Below are positions 8,919 to 17,163 of a stretch of DNA of 64,000 nucleotides, in pieces. Every line of letters begins with the position of its first letter. The stretch's first letter is position 1. Both the position numbers and the translations under genes were made by a program. Under the pieces are notes generated by a model. It had not been told where the DNA came from. It ran no database searches and saw only the letters and a list, made by a program, of their open reading frames with translations. The stretch covers positions 1 through 64,000 of the forward strand of contig JAVBLS010000002.1 in NCBI GenBank assembly GCA_031553235.1, in the 5' to 3' direction. This stretch comes from Frigididesulfovibrio sp031553235 (lineage in GTDB: Bacteria; Desulfobacterota; Desulfovibrionia; Desulfovibrionales; Desulfovibrionaceae).

Positions 8919-8983
8919 AAAACGCCGGTTCCGGGCCGAGGCCTGTGCTCATTCGGCGTACCCCCGACCGGAGCCGGCGTTTT
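8919..8983 (-). repeat. 16-bp inverted repeat with 33-nt loop in the lacI leader
   Basis: AAAACGCCGGTTCCGG (8919-8934) pairs with CCGGAGCCGGCGTTTT (8968-8983), with one mismatch that becomes a G-U pair in RNA. A further copy of the AAACGCCGGC core lies at 8905-8914. On the minus strand the hairpin is followed by TTTTTCTT and so looks like an intrinsic terminator placed between any lacI promoter and lacI. Attenuation is an inference. The rest of the 362-base gap 8871-9232 holds the promoter region of the GntR gene and nothing else I recognise. Confidence 0.5.
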
Positions 8984-9110
8984 GTACAGTTGCCCGGCAG
9001 ACAATCGCCAGGTAGCGGGAAAAAAATCACGCCGACGAATTAAGCAAAAGTATACCGCTGGTTATGACCGATAGACCGTGAACGGGAGTGCTTTCTCGGC
9101 CACAATGTCT

Positions 9111-9139
9111 TTGACGTGCCTTTGATAAACTGATAATCT
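9111..9139 (+). promoter_or_regulatory. Candidate sigma-70 promoter of the lactate-locus regulator
   Basis: TTGACG (9111-9116) and TAATCT (9134-9139) are separated by 17 bases in an AT-rich stretch 94 bases before the GntR gene. The match to consensus is fair, and the tandem octamers at 9123-9146 overlap the -10 element. Confidence 0.4.
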
Positions 9140-9146
9140 GATAAAC
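9123..9146 (+). repeat. Three tandem 8-bp repeats over the promoter
   Basis: TGATAAAC, TGATAATC and TGATAAAC follow each other without spacing at 9123-9130, 9131-9138 and 9139-9146. They overlap the putative -10 box of the regulator gene and are candidates for a regulator-binding site. Binding by the GntR protein encoded downstream is only a guess, since FadR-type proteins normally use inverted repeats. Confidence 0.5.
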
Positions 9147-9232
9147 AGTTTTTCTGAACATATCTATTTGTCATTGCCGGCTTCCAATAGACCTATGAAT
9201 CAAGAGAATTATAAAATTTTAGGGTAATCATC

Positions 9233-9994
9233 ATGTCGAGAATTCGCCGTACTTCAGCTGTAGATGAGGTTTTTCTTCTTATTCAGGACAAGATCCACAG
9301 AGGAGAATACTCCGTTGGACAAGTGCTGCCTCCCCAGAAAAACTTGGCCTTGGAATACGGAGTGGGCGCTTCAACCATCCGGGAGGCCTTGGGCAAGCTG
9401 GCCATGCTGGGCTACCTCAGCGCCAAACAGGGCGTCGGCACCACGGTGATCAGCAATTCCTCGGCCGGTCAGGTTTCCAGCCTTGGACAATACATTTTTC
9501 TTAATTCCGCCGAACTGGTTCATTTCATGGAAGCCAGAATCTGCCTGGAGCGCGCCGCGCTCCGGTCCGCCGCCTTCAAGGCTACAGATGAGGATTTCGC
9601 AAGGCTGGAGGCGATAATCGGCGAGCAAAAAAACGCCGTGGAACTGCTGGATTCGGCCCTGTTCTCCAGGCATGACAAAGCTTTTCACATGGAACTCATG
9701 ACAGTTGGCCGCAATCCGATTCTGGCGCAATACATGTGTATCATCCGCGACGGCCTGTTCTCCTTTATTGAAGAAGCCACCCGAATGGAAAAAGTGATGA
9801 GCAGTTCAATCGCTTTTCACCGGGAAATCTTGAAACACCTGCGGGAACGCGACTCCCTACGCGCGGAAAAAACCCTGGTGGAACACCTTTGGGACGTGGC
9901 CAGGATAGTGGAAGACAATTTGGGCCATGAAACAGGTCTGAGCCGGCTGTTCGGCCGGGAGCTTCTGAGTTTTGCCTGCCTGAACGGCGCTTGA
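9233..9994 (+). CDS. GntR-family regulator with FCD domain (lactate-type)
   Basis: 253 residues. The N-terminal winged helix (residues 1-75) contains the GntR recognition part ALEYGVGASTIREALGKL, and an all-helical FCD effector domain fills the remainder. Family members of this class (LldR, PdhR, FadR) bind carboxylates and control transport and oxidation genes. Because lutC, lutBA and lldP follow on the same strand, this is probably the lactate-responsive regulator of the locus. That role rests on position, not on any visible ligand residue. The ATG at 9233 is preceded by AGGGTAA. A promoter-like sequence and tandem octamers lie upstream. Confidence 0.85.
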   Translation: MSRIRRTSAVDEVFLLIQDKIHRGEYSVGQVLPPQKNLALEYGVGASTIREALGKLAMLGYLSAKQGVGTTVISNSSAGQVSSLGQYIFLNSAELVHFMEARICLERAALRSAAFKATDEDFARLEAIIGEQKNAVELLDSALFSRHDKAFHMELMTVGRNPILAQYMCIIRDGLFSFIEEATRMEKVMSSSIAFHREILKHLRERDSLRAEKTLVEHLWDVARIVEDNLGHETGLSRLFGRELLSFACLNGA

Positions 9995-10135
9995 GCGCCA
10001 GGCCTGTTACCGCTGCTGCAATCCCCACTTCTCTGTCCGGCCCGACGCCGGCGGGGTATTATGCCGAACTCAGGCACGTGCGGACTGCGCGCCGGAACGC
10101 CTGTTCTTTTAACCAGCGTTTGTAATGGAGGAGAT

Positions 10136-10738
10136 ATGGCTGAAGCTGATCAAGCAATCGTAACTTTGTTCAAGGAAAAGGCCAAACTCGCGGCCATCGA
10201 GGTGGCCGAGCAACCGGATATGGCCGGCGCGTTGTCTTATACTCTAAAAGTTTGCATGGCCAAGGAGGCGTTCCGGCCCATGCTGCCGCAGGAACGCGGC
10301 GCAGCGGAAACCCCCGGCAAAATTCTGGCGGCCCCGGCCCTGCCGGAAGCGGAGTATCTGGCCCTGGCCGAAGCCGGCGCAAAAAGCGGCGTTACCGTGA
10401 TTAAAACCGGCCTGCGCGATCATTTGGCCGGCATTGACTTGGCCCTGAGTCTGGCCGAATTGGGCGTGGCTTCCACCGGCACCTGCGTGCTGGAATGCCC
10501 CGGCGAGGATGAGCGGCTGGCGACCATGGTCTGCGAAACCCACGTGGTGGCCCTGCCCAAAAGCAAACTGGTCCGAGACTCATATCAGGCCGAAGATGCT
10601 CTGCGCGGCCTGCTGGCCCGCAACGCGATGTATGTTTCCTTCATTTCCGGGTGCAGCCGGACCTCGGATATTGAAAGAGTGCTGACCCTCGGGGTGCATG
10701 GGCCGCTGACCATGCACGTTGTTCTGTTGGACTGCTGA
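10136..10738 (+). CDS. lutC: LutC/YkgG-family lactate utilization protein
   Basis: 200 residues, one LUD domain. LutC is the small subunit of the LutABC iron-sulfur L-lactate oxidation complex of bacteria that lack flavin lactate dehydrogenases. The core GIDLALSLAELGVASTGTC is followed by the loop around LECPGEDERL and ends with the family's SGCSRTSDIERVLTLGVHGP signature. The start is fixed by GGAGGAG three bases upstream of the ATG at 10136; the frame is open further upstream but without a site. The stop at 10738 lies ten bases before the lutBA start, so the two are translated from one message. Confidence 0.9.
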   Translation: MAEADQAIVTLFKEKAKLAAIEVAEQPDMAGALSYTLKVCMAKEAFRPMLPQERGAAETPGKILAAPALPEAEYLALAEAGAKSGVTVIKTGLRDHLAGIDLALSLAELGVASTGTCVLECPGEDERLATMVCETHVVALPKSKLVRDSYQAEDALRGLLARNAMYVSFISGCSRTSDIERVLTLGVHGPLTMHVVLLDC

Positions 10739-10748
10739 GGAAAATGCT

Positions 10749-12905
10749 ATGCAGACCGCTAAAAACATGAAGACGTACCACGCCGATATCAAAGAAGCCT
10801 TGCAAGACAAATTCCTGCGGGAAACTCTGGACAAATTCGCCATAGCTTACCGGGCCAACCGGACGGCTATTTTTGCCGAGGTGGACGAAAAAGAACTTAT
10901 CGCGGAAATCGCCGCGGCCAAGGACGATTCCCTGGCAAAAATGGAAACACTTTTTGCCGATTTTTCCGCCCAAGCCGCAAAGCGTGGGGTGATCGTGCAC
11001 CGGGCCGCCACGGCCGAGGATGCCAATCGGATTATCTGCCGCATTGCAGAAGAAAACCACTGCCAAAAAATCATCAAGTCAAAATCCATGACCGCTGAAG
11101 AGATCCACCTCAACCAAGCTCTGGAAAGTGCCGGGCACGAAGTGGTGGAAACCGACCTGGGCGAATGGATCATCCAGTTGCGCCACGAAGGCCCGACCCA
11201 CATGGTCATGCCGGCCATTCACCTTTCGCGAAGCCAGGTGGCGGACACCTTTACCGAAGCCGTGGGCCGCAAGCAGGAAAGCGACATAGGCAAGCTGGTC
11301 AAGGTGGCCAGGAAAGAGTTGCGGCCCAAATTCGCGGCGGCCGACATGGGTATTTCCGGAGCCAACTTCGCCATTGCGGAAAACGGAGCCATCGGGCTGT
11401 GCACCAATGAGGGCAACGGCCGCCTGGTCACCACCCTGCCCCGCGTCCATGTGGCCCTGTGCGGCCTGGACAAGCTGGTGCCCACCGTCCACGAAGCGTT
11501 GCGCATCATCAAGGTGTTGCCCCGCAACGCCACGGCCCAGGCCATCACCAGCTACGTCACCTGGATCACCGGGCAAAACGAATGTGCAGCCGGCCCGGAC
11601 GGGCGCAAAATCATGCACATCGTTTTTCTGGACAACGGCCGCACAGACATGGCCAAAGACTCGGTCTGCGGCCAGGCCCTGCGTTGCGTGCGCTGCGGAG
11701 CCTGCGCCAATGTCTGCCCGGTCTATCGTCTGGTGGGCGGGCACCGTATGGGGCACATCTACATCGGAGCCATCGGCCTGATTTTGACCTATTTTTTTCA
11801 CGGCCACAACACGGCCAAAAATCTGCTGCAAAACTGCATCAACTGCGGAGCCTGCAAAAACGTCTGCGCAGCGGGCATCGATCTGCCAGGTATTATCCAG
11901 GAACTGCGCGCCAGAATGAACGAGGAGTCGGGTGCGCCGTTAAGCTCCACGCTTCTGGCCGCTGTGCTGAAAAACCGCAAACTCTTCCACTCCCTGTTGC
12001 GTTTCGGCAAATGGGCCCAGAAGCCGGTTACCGGCAGGACCAAGTTCGTACGCCATCTACCGGAGATCTTCGCCGCCGGGCAGGGATTTCGGGCTTTGCC
12101 CGCCATTGCCGAACGCGCCTTCCGGGACGACTGGCCCGCCCTGGCCCCCACAGCGGCCGACGGCGCGATCACAGTCGGGCTTTTTGCCGGCTGTGCGCTG
12201 GACTTCATTTACCCGGAACAGCTCAAATCCGCTGTAAAGCTCATGAGCGCCAAGGGCTGCCGGATGGAGTTCCCGCCGGAGCAAAGCTGTTGCGGGCTGC
12301 CGGTGCAGATGATGGGCGAGCGGGAGGCCGCCAAAAGCACGGCCCGCCAAAACGTGCTGGCTTTCGCCTCGTCGGGCTGCGAGCATATCGTCACGCTCTG
12401 CGCTTCTTGCGCTTCACACATGAAGCACCGGTATCCCGAGCTTCTGGCCGGGGAAACGGACATCGCCGAAGCGGTAAAGGATTACTGCGCCAAGATCACC
12501 GACTTTTCCTCCTTTGTCAAAAACACGCTGGGCTATACGGCGGAAGATTTTGAAAAGGACGGCGAAAAAGTCTGCTACCACGCCCCCTGCCATCTTTGCC
12601 GTGGCCTGGGGGTCACCGAGGAGCCGCGCGCGCTGCTGGCCGCCGCCGCCGAATACGCGCCCACTCCGGAAGAAGACGTCTGCTGCGGTTTTGGCGGCTC
12701 ATATTCGGTAAAATTCCCTGAAATATCCAGCCAGTTGCTGGATCACAAGCTGACCGGCCTGGAAGCCTCGGGGGCGACGACGCTCGTCACCGACTGCCCG
12801 GGCTGCGTCATGCAGCTTCGTGGCGGGGAAGAAACGCGCGGACGTCGACTCAAGGTGGAGCACATGGCTGAGTTGCTGGCCCGCAAGTTGAAAAAGGGCA
12901 AATGA
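10749..12905 (+). CDS. Fused LutB-LutA iron-sulfur lactate oxidation protein
   Basis: 718 residues joining two proteins that are separate in Bacillus. The N-terminal 300 residues are the LUD domain of LutB. Two [4Fe-4S] ferredoxin clusters follow (CVRCGACANVCP near residue 315 and CINCGACKNVCAAG near 365). The LutA part carries two cysteine-rich CCG domains (CCGLPVQMMG near 515; CCGFGGSY near 645, then TDCPGCVMQL), like those of GlpC and HdrB subunits. Together with LutC it should oxidise lactate to pyruvate and pass electrons on; the acceptor is not evident. The ATG at 10749 has TGAGGA seven bases upstream. The stop codon lies inside a palindrome (12896-12928), and a strong terminator follows. 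Confidence 0.9.
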   Translation: MQTAKNMKTYHADIKEALQDKFLRETLDKFAIAYRANRTAIFAEVDEKELIAEIAAAKDDSLAKMETLFADFSAQAAKRGVIVHRAATAEDANRIICRIAEENHCQKIIKSKSMTAEEIHLNQALESAGHEVVETDLGEWIIQLRHEGPTHMVMPAIHLSRSQVADTFTEAVGRKQESDIGKLVKVARKELRPKFAAADMGISGANFAIAENGAIGLCTNEGNGRLVTTLPRVHVALCGLDKLVPTVHEALRIIKVLPRNATAQAITSYVTWITGQNECAAGPDGRKIMHIVFLDNGRTDMAKDSVCGQALRCVRCGACANVCPVYRLVGGHRMGHIYIGAIGLILTYFFHGHNTAKNLLQNCINCGACKNVCAAGIDLPGIIQELRARMNEESGAPLSSTLLAAVLKNRKLFHSLLRFGKWAQKPVTGRTKFVRHLPEIFAAGQGFRALPAIAERAFRDDWPALAPTAADGAITVGLFAGCALDFIYPEQLKSAVKLMSAKGCRMEFPPEQSCCGLPVQMMGEREAAKSTARQNVLAFASSGCEHIVTLCASCASHMKHRYPELLAGETDIAEAVKDYCAKITDFSSFVKNTLGYTAEDFEKDGEKVCYHAPCHLCRGLGVTEEPRALLAAAAEYAPTPEEDVCCGFGGSYSVKFPEISSQLLDHKLTGLEASGATTLVTDCPGCVMQLRGGEETRGRRLKVEHMAELLARKLKKGK

Positions 12906-12928
12906 ACATTAAAAATGTTCATTTGCCC
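12896..12928. repeat. Dispersed palindrome (14-bp perfect stem) over the lutBA stop codon
   Basis: GGGCAAATGAACAT (12896-12909) and ATGTTCATTTGCCC (12915-12928) are exact inverted copies around a 5-base loop. The lutBA stop codon (12903-12905) lies within the left arm. It belongs to the family of about 30-nt palindromes scattered through the window. Confidence 0.7.
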
Positions 12929-12930
12929 TG

Positions 12931-12970
12931 ACGAACGCGCAAGCGGGCGTCCGCTTGCGCGTTTGTTAAA
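12931..12970 (+). terminator. Terminator after the lutBA gene
   Basis: A 16-bp stem with one mismatch, ACGAACGCGCAAGCGG (12931-12946) against 12951-12966, has a 4-base loop and is followed by TTAAAAATT. The T-run is short, so termination may be partial and allow some read-through into lldP. Confidence 0.65.
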
Positions 12971-12991
12971 AATTCGTCGACAATATGATTT

Positions 12992-13020
12992 CAGAGACAA
13001 TTTCGAAATGAAATTGTTCT
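12992..13020. repeat. Dispersed palindrome
   Basis: ACAATTTC (12997-13004) and GAAATTGT (13010-13017) flank a 5-base loop, and pairing extends outward imperfectly to AGAG and TTCT. The sequence resembles the elements at 22411 and 33334. It lies in the 319-base gap between lutBA and lldP, which otherwise holds the terminator above and the hairpin at 13090. Confidence 0.6.
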
Positions 13021-13089
13021 AAAGGAGTAATCCCGCCTCCGCTCCCTGAGTACACTCGACCCCAGAATACCCCAGACCCAGGTGTGGAA

Positions 13090-13126
13090 GGGTCGCATCC
13101 TGCCCGGCCCGGGCAGGATGCGACCC
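13090..13126. repeat. Perfect 18-bp inverted repeat upstream of lldP
   Basis: GGGTCGCATCCTGCCCGG (13090-13107) is repeated exactly in inverse at 13109-13126 around a single base. No T-run follows in either direction, so it is not a standard terminator. It could be a protein-binding site or a very stable leader hairpin, about 100 bases before the permease start at 13225. Confidence 0.6.
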
Positions 13127-13224
13127 CGGCTCAGGCATTGCGCGGAATGAAAAATCCGCGTCCGGTTGCGGCGCCGACCATCGCCGGCCGGCAGGCCTTC
13201 ATCATCATCGTACTGGAGCTTCTC

Positions 13225-14850
13225 ATGGACCAGTGGCTGCAAGTTTACGACCCTCTGCACAACATCGCCCTCTCCTCGCTGGCTGCGGCTGTCCCTTTGT
13301 TTCTGCTGTTTTATCTTCTGGCAATTAGAAAGACGGCCGGCTACAAAGCGGCCGCCTTGTGCTGCCTGACCGCGCTGGTACTGGCTGTAGCCCTGTGGAA
13401 GATGCCTGTGGGCATGGCTGTGAGTTCCGTCTGCATGGGCCTGGGCTTCGGCATTTTCCCCATTGTCTGGGTGATTGTGCCCACGGTCTGGATTTACAAT
13501 ATGACCGTGGAAAGCGGGGAATTTGATAAAATTAAATATTCCCTGGGCTGCCTGACCGACGACCGCCGTTTGCAGGCCATTCTGATCGCCTTCGCCTTCA
13601 GCGCTTTTCTTGAAGGCGCGGCCGGGTTCGGCACACCGGTGGCCATTGCCGGGGCCATGCTCATGGGGCTGGGCTTCAAACCCTTCTACGCCGCCGGAAT
13701 CTGCCTGGTGGCCAACTCCGCCCCGGCGGCCTTCGGGGCCATCGGCATACCGGTCATCGTCTCCGGCGACGTGGCCGGGCTGAACAGTCACGTTCTGAGC
13801 CAGATCGTCGCTTTGCACCTGGCCGTTCTCTCCTTCTTCATTCCCCTGTGGATTTGCTCGATCATGTGCGGCTTCAGAAAGGCCTTCGCGGTCTGGCCCG
13901 CGCTGTTGATCGGCGGCCTCAGCTTCTCCCTGCTCCTGTATCTGACCGCCACCTTCCACGGCCCGGCCCTGCCGGATATCGTGGCCAGCATTGGGGCGCT
14001 GCTCTGCCTGGTGGCGCTCTTCAAATTCTGGAAGCCCAAGAATATCTGGCGCTTTCCGGACGAAGAAGCCGGCTCCCAAGCGACCGGCAATTCGGTTTGT
14101 TACAGCGCCGGGCAAGTTCTTCGGGCCTGGCTGCCCTACCTGATTCTGACCGCCTTTGTTTTTCTTTGCGGCCAGGACAGCTACAAAACTTTGGTGGCCC
14201 ATTTGGAACTGAACCTGCACTGGCCCATGCTGCATAACCTGGTGCTCAAAACCGCGCCCATCGTCGCCACCAGCACCCCGTATCCGGCCGTATTCAAAGT
14301 GGATATCCTCACCGCCGCCGGCACCGCCATCTTCGCGGCCGGGCTCGTTTCCTCCTGCGTCATGCCCGGCTACGGGCCTGTCCGAGCCCTGGCTTGTTTC
14401 GGCCGCACCCTGCACCAGCTGCGCTTTTCCATCCTGACCATCTGTCTGGTGCTGGGCTTGGCATACATCATGAATTACTCCGGCATGAGTTCCACCCTGG
14501 GGCTGGTCTTTACCTACACCGGCGCACTCTTCCCCTTTTTCGCGCCGATCATCGGCTGGCTGGGCGTTTTCTTAACCGGCTCGGACACTTCGGCCAACGC
14601 CCTGTTCAGCAGCCTGCAGCGCACCACCGGCGCGGCCCTCGGCGTCAACCACAACCTGATGGTGGCCGCCAACTCCACCGGTGGCGTCACCGGCAAGATG
14701 ATCTCCCCGCAGTCCATATCCATCGCCACCGCCGCCACCGACCAGGTGGGCCGGGAAGGCGATTTGTTCCGCTTCGCCCTGAAGCATTCGCTGATCATGC
14801 TTTTGCTGATCTGCGTCATAACCTTCGTTCAGTCCCACCTGGGCTGGTAA
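13225..14850 (+). CDS. lldP: L-lactate permease
   Basis: 541 residues, close to the usual size of the LctP family. It is an inner-membrane symporter for lactate and related 2-hydroxy acids, with about a dozen hydrophobic segments through the whole length. Family motifs are visible: FLEGAAGFGTPVAIAGAML (near 130), NSAPAAFGAIGIPV (near 165) and, near the C-terminus, GSDTSANALFSSLQ and NSTGGVTGKMISPQSI. The open frame extends 47 codons upstream through the hairpin region, but GGAG at 13214 and the MDQWLQVYDPLHN N-terminus favour the ATG at 13225. It is the last gene of the lactate locus and ends at a strong shared terminator. Confidence 0.93.
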   Translation: MDQWLQVYDPLHNIALSSLAAAVPLFLLFYLLAIRKTAGYKAAALCCLTALVLAVALWKMPVGMAVSSVCMGLGFGIFPIVWVIVPTVWIYNMTVESGEFDKIKYSLGCLTDDRRLQAILIAFAFSAFLEGAAGFGTPVAIAGAMLMGLGFKPFYAAGICLVANSAPAAFGAIGIPVIVSGDVAGLNSHVLSQIVALHLAVLSFFIPLWICSIMCGFRKAFAVWPALLIGGLSFSLLLYLTATFHGPALPDIVASIGALLCLVALFKFWKPKNIWRFPDEEAGSQATGNSVCYSAGQVLRAWLPYLILTAFVFLCGQDSYKTLVAHLELNLHWPMLHNLVLKTAPIVATSTPYPAVFKVDILTAAGTAIFAAGLVSSCVMPGYGPVRALACFGRTLHQLRFSILTICLVLGLAYIMNYSGMSSTLGLVFTYTGALFPFFAPIIGWLGVFLTGSDTSANALFSSLQRTTGAALGVNHNLMVAANSTGGVTGKMISPQSISIATAATDQVGREGDLFRFALKHSLIMLLLICVITFVQSHLGW

Positions 14851-14868
14851 GATCGCAAAACCGCATGT

Positions 14869-14914
14869 AAAAGATATCCCGGGTGTCACAAGAAGACGCC
14901 CGGGATATCTTTTT
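14869..14914. terminator. Bidirectional terminator between lldP and ilvN
   Basis: A long stem (AAAAGATATCCCGGG with its complement CCCGGGATATCTTTT, extended inward by GTC/GAC) ends in TTTTT at 14910-14914. On the minus strand the stem's A-run supplies the T-run, so it can also terminate ilvBN. Confidence 0.85.
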
Positions 14915-14922
14915 GCAGTTGA

Positions 14923-14954
14923 GAGCAAATAGACTTTGAAATGTTCATTTGCTC
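14923..14954. repeat. Dispersed palindrome at the ilvN 3' end
   Basis: GAGCAAAT (14923-14930) and ATTTGCTC (14947-14954) are exact inverted ends around ACTTTGAAATGTTC-like sequence. The element covers the last codons and stop of ilvN, so the final Arg-Ser-Lys residues of IlvN are encoded by the repeat. Confidence 0.6.
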
Positions 14955-15259
14955 CGGGTGGTGTCGTCACCACGCAAGCATCCCGCCAACCGTTCAAACA
15001 CGCCGGAATCCACGTTGCCGACGCGCACGTCCAGCACATCGCGCAGCTTGCGCACCTGCCGGAGCACCTGCTCCATGCGCTCGTCCTCTTTGATCATCAG
15101 CCACATGGCGCAGGTCTCGCCGCCGTTGACCGGGGTGACCACAATGCCTTCCAGGTTGAAAGCCCGGCGGGCGAACAGGCCGCAGACGTGCGACATGACG
15201 CCGGGATGGTTGTTCACGTTCAGACGCAGAACCACAAGGGAGTTGGCGTGATCAGGCAT
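14945..15259 (-). CDS. ilvN: Acetolactate synthase small (regulatory) subunit
   Basis: 104 residues. It is the ACT-domain subunit that activates the catalytic subunit and gives feedback inhibition by valine or other branched-chain amino acids. The ACT fold is clear: LVVLRLNVNNHPGVMSHVCG, then the RRAFNLEGIVVTPV segment. At about 100 residues it is the short IlvN type rather than the 160-residue IlvH type. The ATG at 15259 is chosen because GGAGGTG precedes it at the right distance; an upstream GTG at 15268 overlaps that site. It overlaps the ilvB stop by 8 bases (ATGCCTGA), which indicates translational coupling. Confidence 0.92.
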   Translation of the reverse strand: MPDHANSLVVLRLNVNNHPGVMSHVCGLFARRAFNLEGIVVTPVNGGETCAMWLMIKEDERMEQVLRQVRKLRDVLDVRVGNVDSGVFERLAGCLRGDDTTRSK

Positions 15260-16931
15260 GGGCCTCACCTCCGATCATTTCGCTGTTGGCCGCTCCGGGC
15301 GGCACCATGGGGAAGACGTTGTCGGCCGCCCGGATGTTGATTTCGATCAGCCGCGGGCCGCTCGAGGTCAGGGCCTCTGTGAGATCCGCCAGGGGATCGG
15401 CGCTTTGGCCCAGGTTCACGGCAGGCATACCGAAGCTGCGGGCAATGCCCTGGAAGTCGGTCTTCACGGAATAGGACGAGGCGAACAGCCGGCCGGAATA
15501 GAAAAGCTCCTGCTGCTGTTGTACCAGGCCAAGAGCGTTGTTGTTGCACAGGATAATCTTGACGTTGGACTGCTGCTCCACGGCCGTGGCCATTTCCTGA
15601 ATGTTCATGAGTAGGCTGCCGTCACCGCTGAAACAGAGCACCACGGCCTCTTTGTTGGCCAGGGCCGCCCCGATGGCCGCCGGCAGGCCGAAGCCCATGG
15701 TCCCGAGGCCCCCCGAAGTCAGCCACTGCTCCGGCCGGGCAAAGGGATAGGCCTGGGCCACGCGCATCTGATGCTGGCCCACGTCCGTGGTCACGATGGC
15801 CCCGTCGCCCGCCACAGCCGCGGCGCAACGGATAATCCCGTAGGGCGTGAGCGGGTTGTTCCCGCCCTCGAACAGACAGGGGTTGCCGGCCTTGACCTCG
15901 GCCGCGCGCGCGGTCCAGCCGGCCCGTTCCACCGGCTGCAGCAGCGGCAGCAGCCCGTCCAGGGCTTCGCCGGCATCGGCGGTGATCCCGGTCTGGGGCA
16001 CGCGCAGCTTGCCCACCTCGCTCTCGTCGATGTCGATGTGCACGACCTCGGCCTTGGGACAGAAACGATCCAGCCGGCCGGTGGCACGGTCGTCAAAGCG
16101 CGCACCCACAACGATCAGCAGATCGCATTCCTCCAGCAGCAGGTTGGTGCAGCGCGCCCCGTGCATGCCGAGCATGCCCAGAGAAAGCTCGTGCTCCGCC
16201 GGGATGATGCCCAGGCCCTGCAGCGACATGGCCGCCGGAATGCGCAGAGTCTCGGCCAGGCGCCGCACCCTGCGGGCCACGGCCGGGGAAGCCGCGCCCC
16301 CGCCCAAGAGCAGAACGGGCCGTTGGGCCCGGTTGATCCGCTCGGCCGCTTCAAAGGCCGACTCCGGCGTCGGCCGCAGGGGAGTGTCGGCCTCGCCCGG
16401 CTCGGGCAGGGAGGCCAGTTCGACCATGCCGCTCTGAACATCCTTGGGGATGTCGATGAGCACCGGGCCGGGCCGGCCGCTCACGGCGATGTTGAAGGCT
16501 CCCGGAATCACCCGGGTCAGTTCTTCGGGCGTGCGCACCAGAAAGTTGTGCTTGGTCACCGGCAGGGACATGCCGTAAATGTCCACCTCTTGAAAGGCGT
16601 CGGTGCCGATCATGCCGAGGCTCACCTGGCCGGTGATGCAGATAATCGGAATGGAATCGAGCTTGGCGTCGGCCAGAGCGGTCAGGGTGTTGGTGGCCCC
16701 CGGCCCGGAGGTGGCGAAAAATACCGCGGGCTTGCCTGTAGAACGAGCCATGCCCTGGGCGATGAAGCCCGCGCCCTGTTCATGCCGGGTCAGCACGTGG
16801 CGAATGCGCCCGCTACGCCCCAGGGCGTCGTACAACGGCAGGTTGCAGCCGCCGGGTATGCCGGCGATGCACTCCACGCCCTGGCGTTCCAAAAGTGTGA
16901 TGGTGAGTTCGGCTCCGCTCGTTCGAATCAT
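15252..16931 (-). CDS. ilvB: Acetolactate synthase large (catalytic) subunit
   Basis: 559 residues. This thiamine-diphosphate and FAD enzyme condenses two pyruvates to acetolactate, or pyruvate with 2-oxobutyrate, in valine, leucine and isoleucine synthesis. Visible parts are the catalytic glutamate region RHEQGAGFIAQGMARSTG (near 50-65), the central FAD/cofactor domain with PVLLLGGGAA and the C-terminal diphosphate-binding motif GDGSLLMNIQEMATAVEQ. Length and order are normal. The ATG at 16931 is preceded by AAAGGAGG. Upstream are a terminator, a 25-codon leader peptide and a promoter, so expression is probably controlled by attenuation. Confidence 0.95.
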   Translation of the reverse strand: MIRTSGAELTITLLERQGVECIAGIPGGCNLPLYDALGRSGRIRHVLTRHEQGAGFIAQGMARSTGKPAVFFATSGPGATNTLTALADAKLDSIPIICITGQVSLGMIGTDAFQEVDIYGMSLPVTKHNFLVRTPEELTRVIPGAFNIAVSGRPGPVLIDIPKDVQSGMVELASLPEPGEADTPLRPTPESAFEAAERINRAQRPVLLLGGGAASPAVARRVRRLAETLRIPAAMSLQGLGIIPAEHELSLGMLGMHGARCTNLLLEECDLLIVVGARFDDRATGRLDRFCPKAEVVHIDIDESEVGKLRVPQTGITADAGEALDGLLPLLQPVERAGWTARAAEVKAGNPCLFEGGNNPLTPYGIIRCAAAVAGDGAIVTTDVGQHQMRVAQAYPFARPEQWLTSGGLGTMGFGLPAAIGAALANKEAVVLCFSGDGSLLMNIQEMATAVEQQSNVKIILCNNNALGLVQQQQELFYSGRLFASSYSVKTDFQGIARSFGMPAVNLGQSADPLADLTEALTSSGPRLIEINIRAADNVFPMVPPGAANSEMIGGEAHA

Positions 16932-16984
16932 CGGACAGGCCTCCTTTGCCTGGTGTCCCGGTGCTTTGCCGGTGGCCGCTGCTT

Positions 16985-17026
16985 CCCCAAAAGGAAACCC
17001 CCGCCGGCTTCGCGCCGACGGGGGTT
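16985..17026 (-). terminator. Attenuator terminator of the ilvBN leader
   Basis: Read on the minus strand, AACCCCCGTCGGC (17026-17014) pairs with GCCGGCGGGGGTT (17008-16996) around a GCGAA loop and is followed by TCCTTTT. It lies between the leader peptide stop (30 bases upstream) and the ilvB start (65 bases downstream), exactly where an attenuator belongs. The competing antiterminator helix was not worked out. Confidence 0.75.
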
Positions 17027-17055
17027 ATAGACTCAAATTGCCTTCCTGCTCCCGG

Positions 17056-17133
17056 TCACAGCGCACGCATAGAGACGCTCCGTACGATGACGTTACGACC
17101 AAATAGCACGCTGTTGTTGCAGAAAAGCGACAT
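17056..17133 (-). CDS. ilvBN leader peptide
   Basis: A 25-codon frame on the minus strand, with AAGGA ten bases before its ATG at 17133 and a TGA at 17058-17056. The product is rich in the regulating amino acids: 8 of 25 residues are Ile, Leu or Val, with the run VIV at positions 15-17 followed by RSV. It lies between a good sigma-70 promoter and an intrinsic terminator upstream of ilvB. This is the arrangement of classical branched-chain amino-acid attenuation, in which ribosome stalling at the Val/Ile codons prevents terminator formation. The function is inferred from position and composition; the sequence is not one I recognise from a known leader. Confidence 0.6.
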   Translation of the reverse strand: MSLFCNNSVLFGRNVIVRSVSMRAL

Positions 17134-17163
17134 GCGGTGATTCCTTGAAAAGTTTTTTTTGAT

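Noticed and set aside
12991..14415. Open frame of 474 codons on the minus strand
   Set aside because: Antisense to the lactate permease, whose family motifs are clear.
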